From Mesorhizobium sp. WSM3626 (GTDB lineage: Bacteria; Pseudomonadota; Alphaproteobacteria; Rhizobiales; Rhizobiaceae), in contig NZ_AZUY01000009.1 in NCBI RefSeq assembly GCF_000513935.1, positions 104,045-168,044 on the forward strand: a DNA stretch of 64,000 nucleotides, read 5' to 3'. This document shows, one piece after another, positions 46,957 through 56,463 of the stretch. The position numbers and the translations under genes are program-made. Every line of letters begins with the position of its first letter. The first letter of the stretch is position 1. Below the pieces are notes generated by a model. It was given only the letters and a program-made list of their open reading frames with translations, did not search any database and was not told the origin of the DNA.

Positions 46957-48492
46957 CTAGTCCATATGGGCGGCAGGCGCGCCGCCGCCGGCCGGCGCCG
47001 TCTTCGGCTTGCGCAGCAGGAAGACGAACGGGATGGCGACCAGGGTCATCACCATCAGGATTTTGAAGTCGTTGACGTAGGAGATCATCATCGCCTGGAG
47101 ATTGACCATGCGGTCGACCTGCGACAGCGCCGTCGGATCGCCGCCGGCGGCGGCCGGCGAGACCGCCCAGAGATTGGGATTGAACGGGTTGATGAAGGCT
47201 GAGAGCTCGGCATGATTGACCTGCGTGTTGCGCACCAGCAGCACCGTCACGACCGACACACCGATCGACGAGCCAAGGTTGCGCACCAAGCTGAACAACG
47301 AGGTTGCATCGGTGCGGTAACGGGCGTCGAGCGTGGCGAAGGCAACCGTCGACAGCGGCACGAACACCATTCCCATGCCCAGGCCCTGGATCACGCCGGA
47401 GCTGATGATCAGCCAGTTATCCATCTGCGGCGAGAAACTGGCCATGGTGTAGAGCGAATGCGCGGTCAGGAGGAAACCGATGACGACGAGGATCCTGGCA
47501 TCGATCTTGCCCATGATGCGCCCGACGACGAGCATGGAAATCATGGTGCCGACGCCGCGCGGCCCGATGACGATGCCGATGGTGACTGTCGGATAGCCGA
47601 AGATTGTCGACAGCATCGGCGGCAGCAGCGACATCGAGGCCAGGATCAGCACGCCCATGACGAAGATGAACGCCAGCCCCGTGACGAAATTGCGATCGAG
47701 GAAAATCTTCGGATCGATGAAGGGATGTTCCGACGTCACGGTGTGAATGATGAACACCCAGAAGCCGGTGATCGAAAGGCCAAGCTCGATCCAGATCTCG
47801 ACCGAGGAAAACCAGTCGACCTCGCCACCGCGATCGAGCATCAGCTGCAGGGCGCCAACGCCGAGCGATATCATGGCAAAGCCGAAGAAATCGAAGCTGC
47901 GCACCCGCCGGGCAACGGCCGGCAGATAGGCGGCCATGCCAAGAAAGGCGAGGATGCCGACCGGCAGGTTGATGAAGAACACCCAGCGCCAGTTGAAATT
48001 CTCGGTCAGCCAGCCGCCAAGCGTGGGGCCGAGGATCGGTCCCAGCATGATGCCGGCGCCCCATATGGCCATCGCCTGGCCATGGCGTTCCTTGGGATTG
48101 ATGTCGAGCAGGAAAGTCTGCGACAGCGGCACGATCGCGGCGCCGAACACACCTTGCATCAGCCGGAAAAGCACGATCGTTTCCAGGCTCCACGCCAGGC
48201 CGCACAACATCGAGAAGATGGTGAAGCCGACCACCGCCGTCAGGAACAGTTCCTTGCGGCCGAAACGGTCGGCGAGCCAGCCGGTGACGGGCGTCATGAT
48301 GGCGGCGGCGACGATGTAGGAGGTCAGCACCCAGTTGATGTTGTCGGGCGAGGCGCCGAGGTCGCCGGTCATGGTCGGCAGCGCGACGTTGGCGATCGTG
48401 GTGTCGAGCGCCTGCATGATCGTCGCCAGCATGAGCGCGACGGTGATCAAGCCACGATGCGGCACTTCTTTGAATGGTTCGGACGTGCTCAT
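46957..48492 (-). CDS. DHA2-family MFS multidrug efflux permease, EmrB-like
   Basis: Product of 511 aa with 14 transmembrane segments, the size of the DHA2 family. LDTTIANVALPTMTGDLGAS is the helix 1 signature, and WVLTSYIVAAAIMTPVTGWL plus DRFGRKELFL forms motif A. GPILGPTLGGWL is motif C of antiporters. It exports drugs or toxic metabolites through EmrA and an outer membrane channel (TolC-like, not in this window). It is the third gene of marR-emrA-emrB, although a 306-nt gap separates it from emrA. Confidence 0.93.
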   Translation of the reverse strand: MSTSEPFKEVPHRGLITVALMLATIMQALDTTIANVALPTMTGDLGASPDNINWVLTSYIVAAAIMTPVTGWLADRFGRKELFLTAVVGFTIFSMLCGLAWSLETIVLFRLMQGVFGAAIVPLSQTFLLDINPKERHGQAMAIWGAGIMLGPILGPTLGGWLTENFNWRWVFFINLPVGILAFLGMAAYLPAVARRVRSFDFFGFAMISLGVGALQLMLDRGGEVDWFSSVEIWIELGLSITGFWVFIIHTVTSEHPFIDPKIFLDRNFVTGLAFIFVMGVLILASMSLLPPMLSTIFGYPTVTIGIVIGPRGVGTMISMLVVGRIMGKIDARILVVIGFLLTAHSLYTMASFSPQMDNWLIISSGVIQGLGMGMVFVPLSTVAFATLDARYRTDATSLFSLVRNLGSSIGVSVVTVLLVRNTQVNHAELSAFINPFNPNLWAVSPAAAGGDPTALSQVDRMVNLQAMMISYVNDFKILMVMTLVAIPFVFLLRKPKTAPAGGGAPAAHMD

Positions 48493-48798
48493 GGCGTAGA
48501 ACTTCCAGAAGGTACTGAAACATGTACAACGGGTTTCCGGGCGGCAAAGCCTGCCGTTGAGAGGCCTTCATCGCGGTGGGACGCGATTATCGATGTGGGG
48601 GTTACATCGACTGAAAGTCTCTGATGAGCGGATGCATGCCGCCCGGAAACCTGAGGACCGACGGGTCCGTGTCGAAGATTTCAGCTTCGGCTTGGCCGCG
48701 ACGCGGCTCTGCCCAAACGCTGATCCTTCCCACCCCTCCCATCAGTCCAATCCTGCAACTCGCTCCCACCCGCCTGGTCCCCGCGGGCTTCCGCTGAC
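48493..48798. other. Intercistronic gap between emrA and emrB
   Basis: No gene supported in these 306 nt. It is a mildly Pro/Ser-rich open stretch in several frames without a ribosome-binding site or family motif. It is unusually long for an emrAB operon, so a second promoter for emrB is possible. No recognisable promoter or hairpin was identified. Confidence 0.5.
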
Positions 48799-49977
48799 TT
48801 ACTGCGCGGGCTCGCCGGCCGTGGCGTGACCGAAGATCGACGGCCAGCCACGTGCCACGCCGGTGTCGACGGTGACGGAGGCGCTCATGCCGGTACGCAG
48901 CGCCATCTTGGCATCGGGATCGGTCAGTTCCAGGCGTACCGGAATACGCTGGGTGACCTTGACCCAGTTGCCCGTGGCGTTCTGGGCCGGCAGCAGCGAG
49001 AAGTCCGCGCCGGTGCCGGCACCGATGGCCTTGACGGTCGCCTCGAAGGTCCTGCCCGGATAGGTATCGACCACGATCTCCGCCTTCTGACCCGGCTTCA
49101 TGTTGGTCAGTTGGGTTTCCTTGAAATTGGCGTCGATCCAGCTGTCGCCGGTCTCGACCAGCGCAAACAACGGTGTGCCGGAGCCGACATACTGGCCGAC
49201 CTTGAAGGACGCGGCTTGATAGACAAGACCATCGGCAGGCGCCTTCACCGTGGTCTGCGCCAGGTCATAGGCAGCCTTGTCGCGCGCGGCGAGTGCCGAC
49301 ATCACGGTCGGATGCTTGTCTGTCTCAATGTCGGGATTGCCGCCAAGCGCCGCCTTGGCGCTGACGATACCCTGTTCGGCAACGGCAAGCTGCTGCTTGG
49401 CCTTGTCGAGATCATTCCTGGCTTCGTCCAGCGAAGACTTGGCGTTGATCCCTTTCTGGGCAAGATCGGCGGCGCGGTCATATTGCGACTGCGCATAGGC
49501 AACTTCGCTGCTGGCGGATTTCTCCTGCGCCATCGCCTGGCCGTAGGCGGCGCGCAACTGCTCGACATTGAGGCGCGCGGCAGCCACAGCGGCATCGGCC
49601 TGGGCAAGCGCGATGCGGTAGGGCTCGGGGTCGATGGCGAACAGGAGATCGCCCTGCTTCACCGTCTGATTGTCCGATATGGCGACCTGGACGATACGAC
49701 CAGCCGTGTCGGAGGCGATCGACACCTTGGCCTGCTGCAGATTGGCGTTTTCCGTTTCCTGGTAGCGCCCGCCCGTCACCCAGACATAGCCGCCGCCGAC
49801 GATCAATGCCGCCGGCAAGGCGAACATCAAGAAGAAGCGACCAATGCGGCGCTTCTTCTTCGGCGCCGGCGCCGGCTGCACGAGAGGAGCGACCGCGACA
49901 GGGGCGGCAGCCGGCTGGGCCGGCGCTTCCATCTCCACCTTGGGAGCGTTTTCTTCTACTTTAGCTACCGCGTTCAT
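48799..49977 (-). CDS. HlyD-family membrane fusion protein, EmrA-like
   Basis: Product of 392 aa. A Pro/Ala-rich cytoplasmic N-terminus precedes one membrane helix (RFFLMFALPAALIVGGGYVW). The biotinyl-lipoyl half motifs and the coiled hairpin (LNVEQLRAAYGQAMAQEKSA to KQQLAVAEQGIVSAKAAL) follow, then the barrel domain with DGLVYQAASFKVGQYVGSG. EmrA bridges EmrB to the outer membrane channel. The ATG overlaps the stop of marR by 4 nt, so translation is coupled to the regulator. Confidence 0.93.
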   Translation of the reverse strand: MNAVAKVEENAPKVEMEAPAQPAAAPVAVAPLVQPAPAPKKKRRIGRFFLMFALPAALIVGGGYVWVTGGRYQETENANLQQAKVSIASDTAGRIVQVAISDNQTVKQGDLLFAIDPEPYRIALAQADAAVAAARLNVEQLRAAYGQAMAQEKSASSEVAYAQSQYDRAADLAQKGINAKSSLDEARNDLDKAKQQLAVAEQGIVSAKAALGGNPDIETDKHPTVMSALAARDKAAYDLAQTTVKAPADGLVYQAASFKVGQYVGSGTPLFALVETGDSWIDANFKETQLTNMKPGQKAEIVVDTYPGRTFEATVKAIGAGTGADFSLLPAQNATGNWVKVTQRIPVRLELTDPDAKMALRTGMSASVTVDTGVARGWPSIFGHATAGEPAQ

Positions 49978-50453
49978 GCTGTCGCACCTTCCGCACTCTT
50001 GATCTTTTCAAGCGACGAAGCTTCGCTGTCCGTCAGATTTTGTACCATTACATCCAGCGCCCGGATCAGGACGCGCCGGTCTTCCGGGGAAACGCCGCTG
50101 AGCGATTCCTCATAGACTTCGCCAGCAAGGCTCTTGACGTCCGCATAGGCCGCGTTCGCCTTCTCGGTTGGGAAGATCATGCGCACGCGCCGGTCCGCCG
50201 CGTCGGAGCGGCGTTCGATCCAGCCGCCCTCCTCCATCCGGTCGACCAGGCGTGAGACGCTGATCGGCTCGATTTCGAGCAGTTCGGCGAGCCGCGCCTG
50301 TGCAACGCCCGCCTCCTTGGCAACGCGGACCAGAAGCCGCCATTGCGCCGAAGAGAGGCCGAGCCCGCTGGCGCGCGCCTCAAAGCGCTTGCGCATCAGG
50401 CGCTGCACGTCGTGGATCAAAAATCCCAATCTGTCGATGCCATCTGAAACCAT
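49974..50453 (-). CDS. MarR-family transcriptional repressor
   Basis: Product of 159 aa. It has a winged HTH: SSAQWRLLVRVAKEAGVAQA, then RLAELLEIEPISVSRLVDRM and GWIERRSDAADRRVRMIFPT. It is typical of EmrR/MprA and MarR efflux regulators. It is the first gene of the operon and very likely represses marR-emrA. The start at 50453 lies 6 nt after a -10 element, so the transcript may be leaderless. An operator palindrome sits in the promoter spacer. Confidence 0.92.
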   Translation of the reverse strand: MVSDGIDRLGFLIHDVQRLMRKRFEARASGLGLSSAQWRLLVRVAKEAGVAQARLAELLEIEPISVSRLVDRMEEGGWIERRSDAADRRVRMIFPTEKANAAYADVKSLAGEVYEESLSGVSPEDRRVLIRALDVMVQNLTDSEASSLEKIKSAEGATA

Positions 50454-50459
50454 GAGCGA

Positions 50460-50488
50460 TATATATAATAAGCGTGCTTACTATTCAA
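50460..50488 (-). promoter_or_regulatory. marR-emrAB promoter with operator in the spacer
   Basis: Minus strand: -35 TTGAAT (50488-50483), 17-nt spacer, -10 TATATA (50465-50460). The spacer holds TAAGC-AC-GCTTA (50480-50469), a perfect 5-bp inverted repeat with flanking A/T, typical of MarR sites. Repressor bound there would block polymerase. The start codon follows the -10 by only 6 nt. Confidence 0.7.
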
Positions 50489-50610
50489 GATGCCAGATCG
50501 CGATGAAGGTGGCAAAATGCGCATGGCAGGCTTGCAACCCGATCCTGGTTAGCGAGAGGTGAACGCGTGCCCGTGCGCAACAACGCCCGGAAGGCAACAA
50601 GGCGCCGTCT

Positions 50611-51660
50611 TCAAAGGCGGTTTCGGACAATCATGGTGACGACGAAGAATGCGCCGAGCGAGCTGGTGATGATGCCGATCGGCAGTTCCTGCGGCGGCAG
50701 CAGGGTCCGGGCCAGAAGATCGCTTGCCAGCAGGAGCACCGCCCCGAACAGCGCGCAGCTTGCGATCAGGCGCAGATGCAGGGAACCGGCCAGCGGCCGC
50801 GACAGATGTGGGATCATCAATCCGACAAAGCCGATGACACCGGCGACCGAGACGAGGATTGCCGTCGAGAAGGCGGCCACAAGAAATGTCGTCCTGCGCA
50901 TGCGGGCCACCGGCACGCCGAGGCTTTCGGCAGCGCTTTCGCCGGCCAGGAAAGCGTCCAGCTTGCGGTGGTTCCACAGCCCGTAGGCCGCGATCGTGCC
51001 AGCACCCACCGCACCCAGCCACACATTGTCCCAGCGCGCCAGCCCGAGCCCGCCCATGGTCCAGAACAGCACCGAATGGGCCGCGCGCTGGTCGCCGGCA
51101 AAAACCAGCTAATTGGTCAAGGCCGTGAACATGAAGGAGACGGCAAGGCCGGCGAGGATCAGCCGCTCCGGACCTTGCCCCCTCACCCGCGCCACCAGCA
51201 AAAGCACGATGGAAGCGGCGAGTATGCCGCCGGTGAACGCAGCCACAGGCAAGGTCCAGATGCCGAAACTGTCGCCGAGGACGGTGATGACGGAAACCGC
51301 GCCGGCAGCGGCTCCCGACGACAGGCCGAACAGGAAGGGGTCGGCAAGGTCGTTGCGGGTCACCGTCTGCAAAAGCGCGCCGACGATGCCCAGCCCGCCG
51401 CCGACACAGATCGCCAAGATCGTGCGCGGCAGCCGCAGGTCGACGACGATCCTGCCGACCGGACCCGATATCTGAGGTTCATCCAGCCCGATGGAACGGC
51501 CAAGGGCGGCGACGACATCGGCTAGAGGTATCAGCGTCGAACCGTAGGCGATCGACAGCAGCGCCAGCGCGACGAGCGCCACCGCGCCCGCCGTCATGGC
51601 CAGCGTGAAGCCCTTGTGCCCTGAAAGCGCGCCGGATTTGTGCTCCCGGGCGAGAGCCAT
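50611..51660 (-). pseudogene. FecCD-family ABC permease interrupted by one in-frame amber codon
   Basis: Reads as one BtuC/FecCD-type permease of ~349 codons. The first part (51660-51112) ends AVSFMFTALTN, then TAG (51111-51109). The same frame continues LVFAGDQRAAHSVLFWTMGG to the natural end, with VGLMIPHLSRPLAG and LPIGIITSSLGAFF. All expected membrane helices are present, and no frameshift is needed. The codon is usually an aromatic or aliphatic residue at this place. The start overlaps the binding protein stop (TGATG). Either the permease is inactive, or the stop is a sequencing error or suppressed. Confidence 0.85.
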
Positions 51661-52607
51661 CAGAACGCTTCCGGATGCATCGCCCTGGCGATCTTGCCGA
51701 TGGCGTCGATGTTCGCCGGTCCTGGCGTCAGCTCGGCGTAGCGAAGCGCCACGAAACGCTCGTTCCTGACCGCGTCCGTCTCTTTCATCGCCGGGTGCGC
51801 CTTCAGGAAATCGAGCAGTTTCCTGTAACCGCCGCCGTCCTGATAATCGAGCAGGATGAGGAATTGCGGATTGCGCGCCGCCACCGTCTCCCAGTCCGTG
51901 TTGCCCCAGCTCTTATCCATGTCGGCCATGATGTTGTCGCCGCCGGCTGCCGATATCATGGCGCTGGGGATGGCGAACTTTCCCGCGGTGAACGGCTTGT
52001 CCTCGCCGGAATCGTAAAGGAACACGCGTGTTCCCTTGGCGCTGCCGACCCTGGCGATGATATCGGCGAGTTGCGCCTTCCAGCCGGAGACAAGCTTCTC
52101 CGCTTCTGCTTCCTTGCCGAAGATCTTGCCCAGCTTTTCGATGTCGCCATAGAGCAGGTCCATGGAGGCGGCCGGGCGGCTCCTGTCGAGATGGACGCAG
52201 CTTTCGGTCAGCACCAGCGTCTTGATGCCGTGCGGAGCGAGCGTGTCGGGGGTCACGTCGCCGCCAGGCTTCATGCCGTAGTACCAGCCGGCGAAGAAGA
52301 AGTCGGGCTCGACGGCGAGGAGATTCTCCAGCGTCGGATATTTCGGTGCCAGTTCGGGAATGGAACCCTGCTCTGCCTTGAAGTCGGGGCCGACTTTATA
52401 CCATCCGGTGATACCGGTCAGGCCGACAATCGATGGCTGCAGCTTCAGCGCGAAGACCATCTCGGCCATGTTGAGATCATGGATGACGGCGCGCTTTGGC
52501 GGCGCGTCGAAGGTCAGCGGCTTGCCGCAGCTGTCGACGGTCACGGGGAAGGCAAAGGCCGTCGAGGCCAGCAACGAGAAGACGATGGACAGGGCGAGGC
52601 GTTTCAC
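51660..52607 (-). CDS. ABC transporter binding protein, cobalamin/iron-siderophore (BtuF/FepB-like) type
   Basis: Product of 315 aa. A signal peptide (MKRLALSIVFSLLASTAFAF) is followed by the two-lobe helical-backbone binding protein pattern: PKRAVIHDLNMAEMVFAL, VGLTGITGW, PTLENLLAVEPDFFFAGWYY. One Cys near the start (DSCGKP) and one in ESCVHLD may pair. The family binds vitamin B12, haem or ferric siderophores. The B12 riboswitch upstream favours a corrinoid or cobalt compound. The gap to the ATPase gene is 46 nt. Confidence 0.88.
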   Translation of the reverse strand: MKRLALSIVFSLLASTAFAFPVTVDSCGKPLTFDAPPKRAVIHDLNMAEMVFALKLQPSIVGLTGITGWYKVGPDFKAEQGSIPELAPKYPTLENLLAVEPDFFFAGWYYGMKPGGDVTPDTLAPHGIKTLVLTESCVHLDRSRPAASMDLLYGDIEKLGKIFGKEAEAEKLVSGWKAQLADIIARVGSAKGTRVFLYDSGEDKPFTAGKFAIPSAMISAAGGDNIMADMDKSWGNTDWETVAARNPQFLILLDYQDGGGYRKLLDFLKAHPAMKETDAVRNERFVALRYAELTPGPANIDAIGKIARAMHPEAF

Positions 52608-52653
52608 GGACTTTGCTCCTTGGTTGAACCGTGCCGGATAAGGATGGATTTGG

Positions 52654-53438
<785 letters not shown>

Positions 53439-53442
<4 letters not shown>

Positions 53443-53816
53443 CGATTGCCATCCACCAGCTTGCCGGGTCTCGGGATGCGAGCCAGCGTCTTGCCGGCCA
53501 GGCGCGGCGGCCGTTGTCCGGAATTGCACCAGCCGTCGGGAAGCGAGGCGTAAAGCCTGGCAAACCGCACGAGATCGGCAGCGTCGGCCTGCGCATCGAC
53601 CGACCCGAAGAGATAGGCGGCCTTGCCAGGCGCCTGGAAAGCCACCACCAGGGGACGCGCGCAACCCGCCATGCAAGCCACGCTCTCGACCGTGAAACCA
53701 AGCGCCACGTCAGGCTGGGCCGAGAGGCGGGAGCGCAACTCGGTGCACAAACCTTCGCCCGACCTGACGCCGGTCGGCACGTCGCGGCAAAGGGTGCACA
53801 CGATGATCTGGTGCAT
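53439..53816 (-). CDS. DUF1636 metal-binding-like protein
   Basis: Product of 125 aa from ATG 53816. IIVCTLCRDVPTGVRSGEGL and ESVACMAGCARPLVVAFQ place Cys pairs as in DUF1636 and thioredoxin-like 2Fe-2S ferredoxins (CxxC, then CxxxC). DUF1636 is common in cobalamin-regulated operons of Alphaproteobacteria, with no proven role; a metal- or corrinoid-handling function is inferred. It is the first gene behind the riboswitch. An in-frame GTG-led extension from 53936 is possible but overlaps the expression platform. Confidence 0.85.
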
Positions 53817-53954
53817 GGGCCCGGGGTGAATACGATCGATTGCGCCGTCCAACTTCCCGTCACTTTCAAACTGGCGACGGAAGGATGTTGGTCGACCGGC
53901 CGACAAGACCGATGTCCACGTTTCCTCCCGGCACACCCCGTCCGGTCAACTCGG

Positions 53955-54135
53955 TGATGGCAGGTCTCCTGGCTCACGGGTCTGTGCGCAATCCTGCCTT
54001 CCCAGCCTTGCCGGCCAGTGGCGTTCCGGATCTTGCTCGCCGCTTACAGTTGCGGGGGCAGCCGCGGCCTCGACCCAAAATCGGATCTCCCGCGTTCCCT
54101 TTTCACCCCTCGCCTTTCGGCTCGGGGACCATCAC
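53955..54135 (-). promoter_or_regulatory. Cobalamin riboswitch
   Basis: Read on the minus strand, the conserved elements appear in order: GGGAACGCGGGA (54099-54088), CCCCCGCAACTGTAAGCGGC (~54058-54039), GCCACTGGC...GGGAAGG (54022-53997) and the B12 box AGCCAGGAGACCTGCC (53974-53959). This is the adenosylcobalamin aptamer. It lies 140-320 nt upstream of DUF1636, so B12 is expected to switch off the whole DUF1636-ATPase-binding protein-permease operon. The expression platform was not resolved; no U-tract terminator is seen, so translational control is likely. Confidence 0.93.
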
Positions 54136-54211
54136 GAGTCGCAGCCTAGGCCGCGCGCGGTGGCGAGGCAAGGCAGTTTGTTTGTTTTGTTATAACAGAA
54201 CCAACAAATGG

Positions 54212-55237
54212 TCAATCGCTGTCGCGGGCGATCAGTTCCAGCGGCCAGACCTCCCTGATGGTCTCTGGCCCGGCGGCCCCCGCAAAAGCCGGCAGCGACG
54301 CCAGCAGCATTTCGGCGAGCCGCCGTCCCATCGGCTGCAGCGCCGGGCGGAAAGCAGTCAGCGCCGGCGAGAAGTAGCGGCAGAGCGGCGTATCGACGAT
54401 GACGGTCACCGCCATGTCGTGACCCGGCTTGATGCCCATCTCGGCCAGCGCCTTGCAGCCCCCAAGCGCCATTGCGTCATTGTTGAAGATGATGGCGGTC
54501 GGCGGGTCCTTGCGCCGCATCACCTGCGGTGTCACTTCGTAGCCACCGGCCTCGTTGATGAAGCCGCCGGCAATCAGGCCGGGATCGACGGCGATGCCAT
54601 GCCGGCGCAAGGCCTTGCGGTAGCCGTCGAGGAACAGATAGCCGAAATTCAGATCGAGCGACGGGCGGATGGCGGCGATCCGGCGATGGCCGCGCGCCAC
54701 CAGCCGATCGACCGCGTCGGCGCCTGCTTTTTCGAAATCGAGATCGAGCGAGGGGTAGGTCTTGCCGCCGGAGCGGCTGCGGCCGAGCGTGGCGAAGGGG
54801 AAGCCGGCCTGGGTCAGATAGTCGATGCGCTCGTCCTCGCGCCGCGTCCAAGCCAGCACAACCGCGTCGGCACGGCGGGTCTCGACGACACGCCGCAGGC
54901 GCTCCTGCTGATAGTCGCCCGGCGCGCCCATCACCACGATGAGATCCAGCCCGCTTTCGGCGAGCCGGCCCTGCAATCCAGTCAGGAACGGAATGAAGAA
55001 AGGCTCGCCGTATTCCTGGTCGCCCGGATGCGGCTGCAGCATGAAGGCGATCGAGTGGGTAGCGCCTTGCCTGAGACTGCGACCGGACTGGTTCGGCGAA
55101 TAGTTGAGAGCCCGGGCCGCCTCGAGAACGCGCTGGCGCGTGTCGGCATTTACGTCGGCGCGGCCGTTGAGGGCACGCGACACCGTGCCGATCGAAATGT
55201 TCAGGTGACGGGCAAGGTCGTGAATGCTGAACGTCAA
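54212..55237 (-). CDS. LacI-family transcriptional repressor
   Basis: Product of 341 aa. The N-terminal HTH and hinge read SIHDLARHLNISIGTVSRAL, then NGRADVNADTRQRVLEAARA and LNYSPNQSGRSLRQGAT. The C-terminal domain is the periplasmic-binding-like sugar sensor. It is divergent from the oxidoreductase-epimerase-ABC operon. Two LacI-type operators in the 194-nt intergenic region are its likely sites. The effector is probably a sugar or polyol taken up by that ABC system. Confidence 0.94.
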   Translation of the reverse strand: MTFSIHDLARHLNISIGTVSRALNGRADVNADTRQRVLEAARALNYSPNQSGRSLRQGATHSIAFMLQPHPGDQEYGEPFFIPFLTGLQGRLAESGLDLIVVMGAPGDYQQERLRRVVETRRADAVVLAWTRREDERIDYLTQAGFPFATLGRSRSGGKTYPSLDLDFEKAGADAVDRLVARGHRRIAAIRPSLDLNFGYLFLDGYRKALRRHGIAVDPGLIAGGFINEAGGYEVTPQVMRRKDPPTAIIFNNDAMALGGCKALAEMGIKPGHDMAVTVIVDTPLCRYFSPALTAFRPALQPMGRRLAEMLLASLPAFAGAAGPETIREVWPLELIARDSD

Positions 55238-55317
55238 GTGACTGTTCTCCCCCTTGCTTGGCTAGCACCGGTGGCCGCCCGGGCCAAGGCGCAACGACGA
55301 TTTTCATGGGCGGCCGA

Positions 55318-55373
55318 TTGACATTCTACGCCTTCGGGTGTGTTCTCGTAAACGTTTACGGAAAAACGTTTAC
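55318..55373 (+). promoter_or_regulatory. Promoter and tandem LacI operators of the sugar operon
   Basis: TTGACA at 55318-55323, then 17 nt, then TGTTCT as a weak -10 (55341-55346). GTAAACGTTTAC (55348-55359) is a perfect 12-bp palindrome; AAAAACGTTTAC (55362-55373) is a second copy, 10 of 12 matched, with centres 14 bp apart. Both contain the AANCGNTT core of LacI/PurR-family operators. They overlap the expected transcription start. Confidence 0.75.
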
Positions 55374-55431
55374 GGTGACGCAGTGAACGCCGGGACGATC
55401 GGCCTGGAGGGGCCGAGAGGAGGAGCGCTGG

Positions 55432-56463
55432 ATGATCGACGCCGTTCTGGTCGGCTGCGGAGCGATGAGCAAGGCCTGGCTCGATGCCGCGCGGCAAATC
55501 GACGGGCTCGCCATTGTCGGCCTTGTCGATCTCGATGCTGACAGGGCGAAGGCCAGGGCTCGCGAATACGACCTTGGTGGTGCCGTCATCGGCACCAGTC
55601 TCGACGCCGTGCTCGACCAGGCCCGACCGCAAGCGGTCTTCGATGTGGTGGTTCCCGCCGCCCGGCGCGACGTTGCGTTTTCCGCCTTTGCCCATCATTG
55701 CCATCTGCTGACGGAAAAGCCGCTCGCCGATAGCCCGGAGAATGCCCGCGCCATCGTCGAGGCCGCCCGCCAGACCGGGCGCATCCATGCCGTCGTTCAA
55801 AACCGCCGCTATGTCGCCAATGTCAGGCGCATCCGGAGATTTCTGGACTCCGGCGCCATCGGTGCCGCGACCAGCATCCACGCCGACTTTTTCGTCGCAC
55901 CGCATTTCGGCGGCTTTCGCGAGGAGATGGCCCATGTGCTGCTGCTCGACATGGCGATCCACACATTCGACGCCGCCCGTTACATGGTCAATGGCGAGCC
56001 GGCCGGCGTCCATTGCCAGGAATGGGAACCGGCTAATTCCTGGTACCGACAGGGCTCGTCGGCCAGTGCGGTCTTCGATCTCGGCGGCGGCAAGGTTTTC
56101 ACCTATGCGGGCAGCTGGTGCGCGGCCGGCTTCCGCACCAGTTGGGAGGGCAGCTGGCGCATCGTCGCCGAGCGCGGCAGCCTGATCTGGGACGGCCATG
56201 AAGGGTTGAAGGCGGAAGCGGTGGTGCCGGGCCGCGACGGCATGTTCGACAAAATTCAGCCAATCGAGGTGCCGGCGCTCGATCCCGCCGACCGCGTCGA
56301 CGGCCATCTCGGTATCATCAGGGATTTCATGCGCGCCATCGAGACCGGCACCGAGCCGGAAACGCGCGGCGCCGACAACATCAAGAGCCTGGCCATGGTC
56401 TTTGGCGCCATCGAGAGCGCCGAAACCGGACGCCGCGTGATGATCGCAAAGGAAGCACAATGA
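55432..56463 (+). CDS. Gfo/Idh/MocA-family oxidoreductase
   Basis: Product of 343 aa. The N-terminal NAD(P)-binding Rossmann domain has AVLVGCGAMSKAWLDAAR (GxGxxx), then VGLVDLDADRAKA and LLTEKPLADSPENA with the conserved EKP. The C-terminal alpha/beta domain follows, with MAIHTFDAARYMV and catalytic His. The family oxidises or reduces sugars, inositols or their derivatives. It is the first gene of the LacI-controlled operon. The stop overlaps the next start (ATGA). Confidence 0.93.
   Translation: MIDAVLVGCGAMSKAWLDAARQIDGLAIVGLVDLDADRAKARAREYDLGGAVIGTSLDAVLDQARPQAVFDVVVPAARRDVAFSAFAHHCHLLTEKPLADSPENARAIVEAARQTGRIHAVVQNRRYVANVRRIRRFLDSGAIGAATSIHADFFVAPHFGGFREEMAHVLLLDMAIHTFDAARYMVNGEPAGVHCQEWEPANSWYRQGSSASAVFDLGGGKVFTYAGSWCAAGFRTSWEGSWRIVAERGSLIWDGHEGLKAEAVVPGRDGMFDKIQPIEVPALDPADRVDGHLGIIRDFMRAIETGTEPETRGADNIKSLAMVFGAIESAETGRRVMIAKEAQ

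Noticed and set aside
48493-48798. Small gene between emrA and emrB
   Set aside because: Open stretches there lack a start with ribosome-binding site and any recognisable motif.
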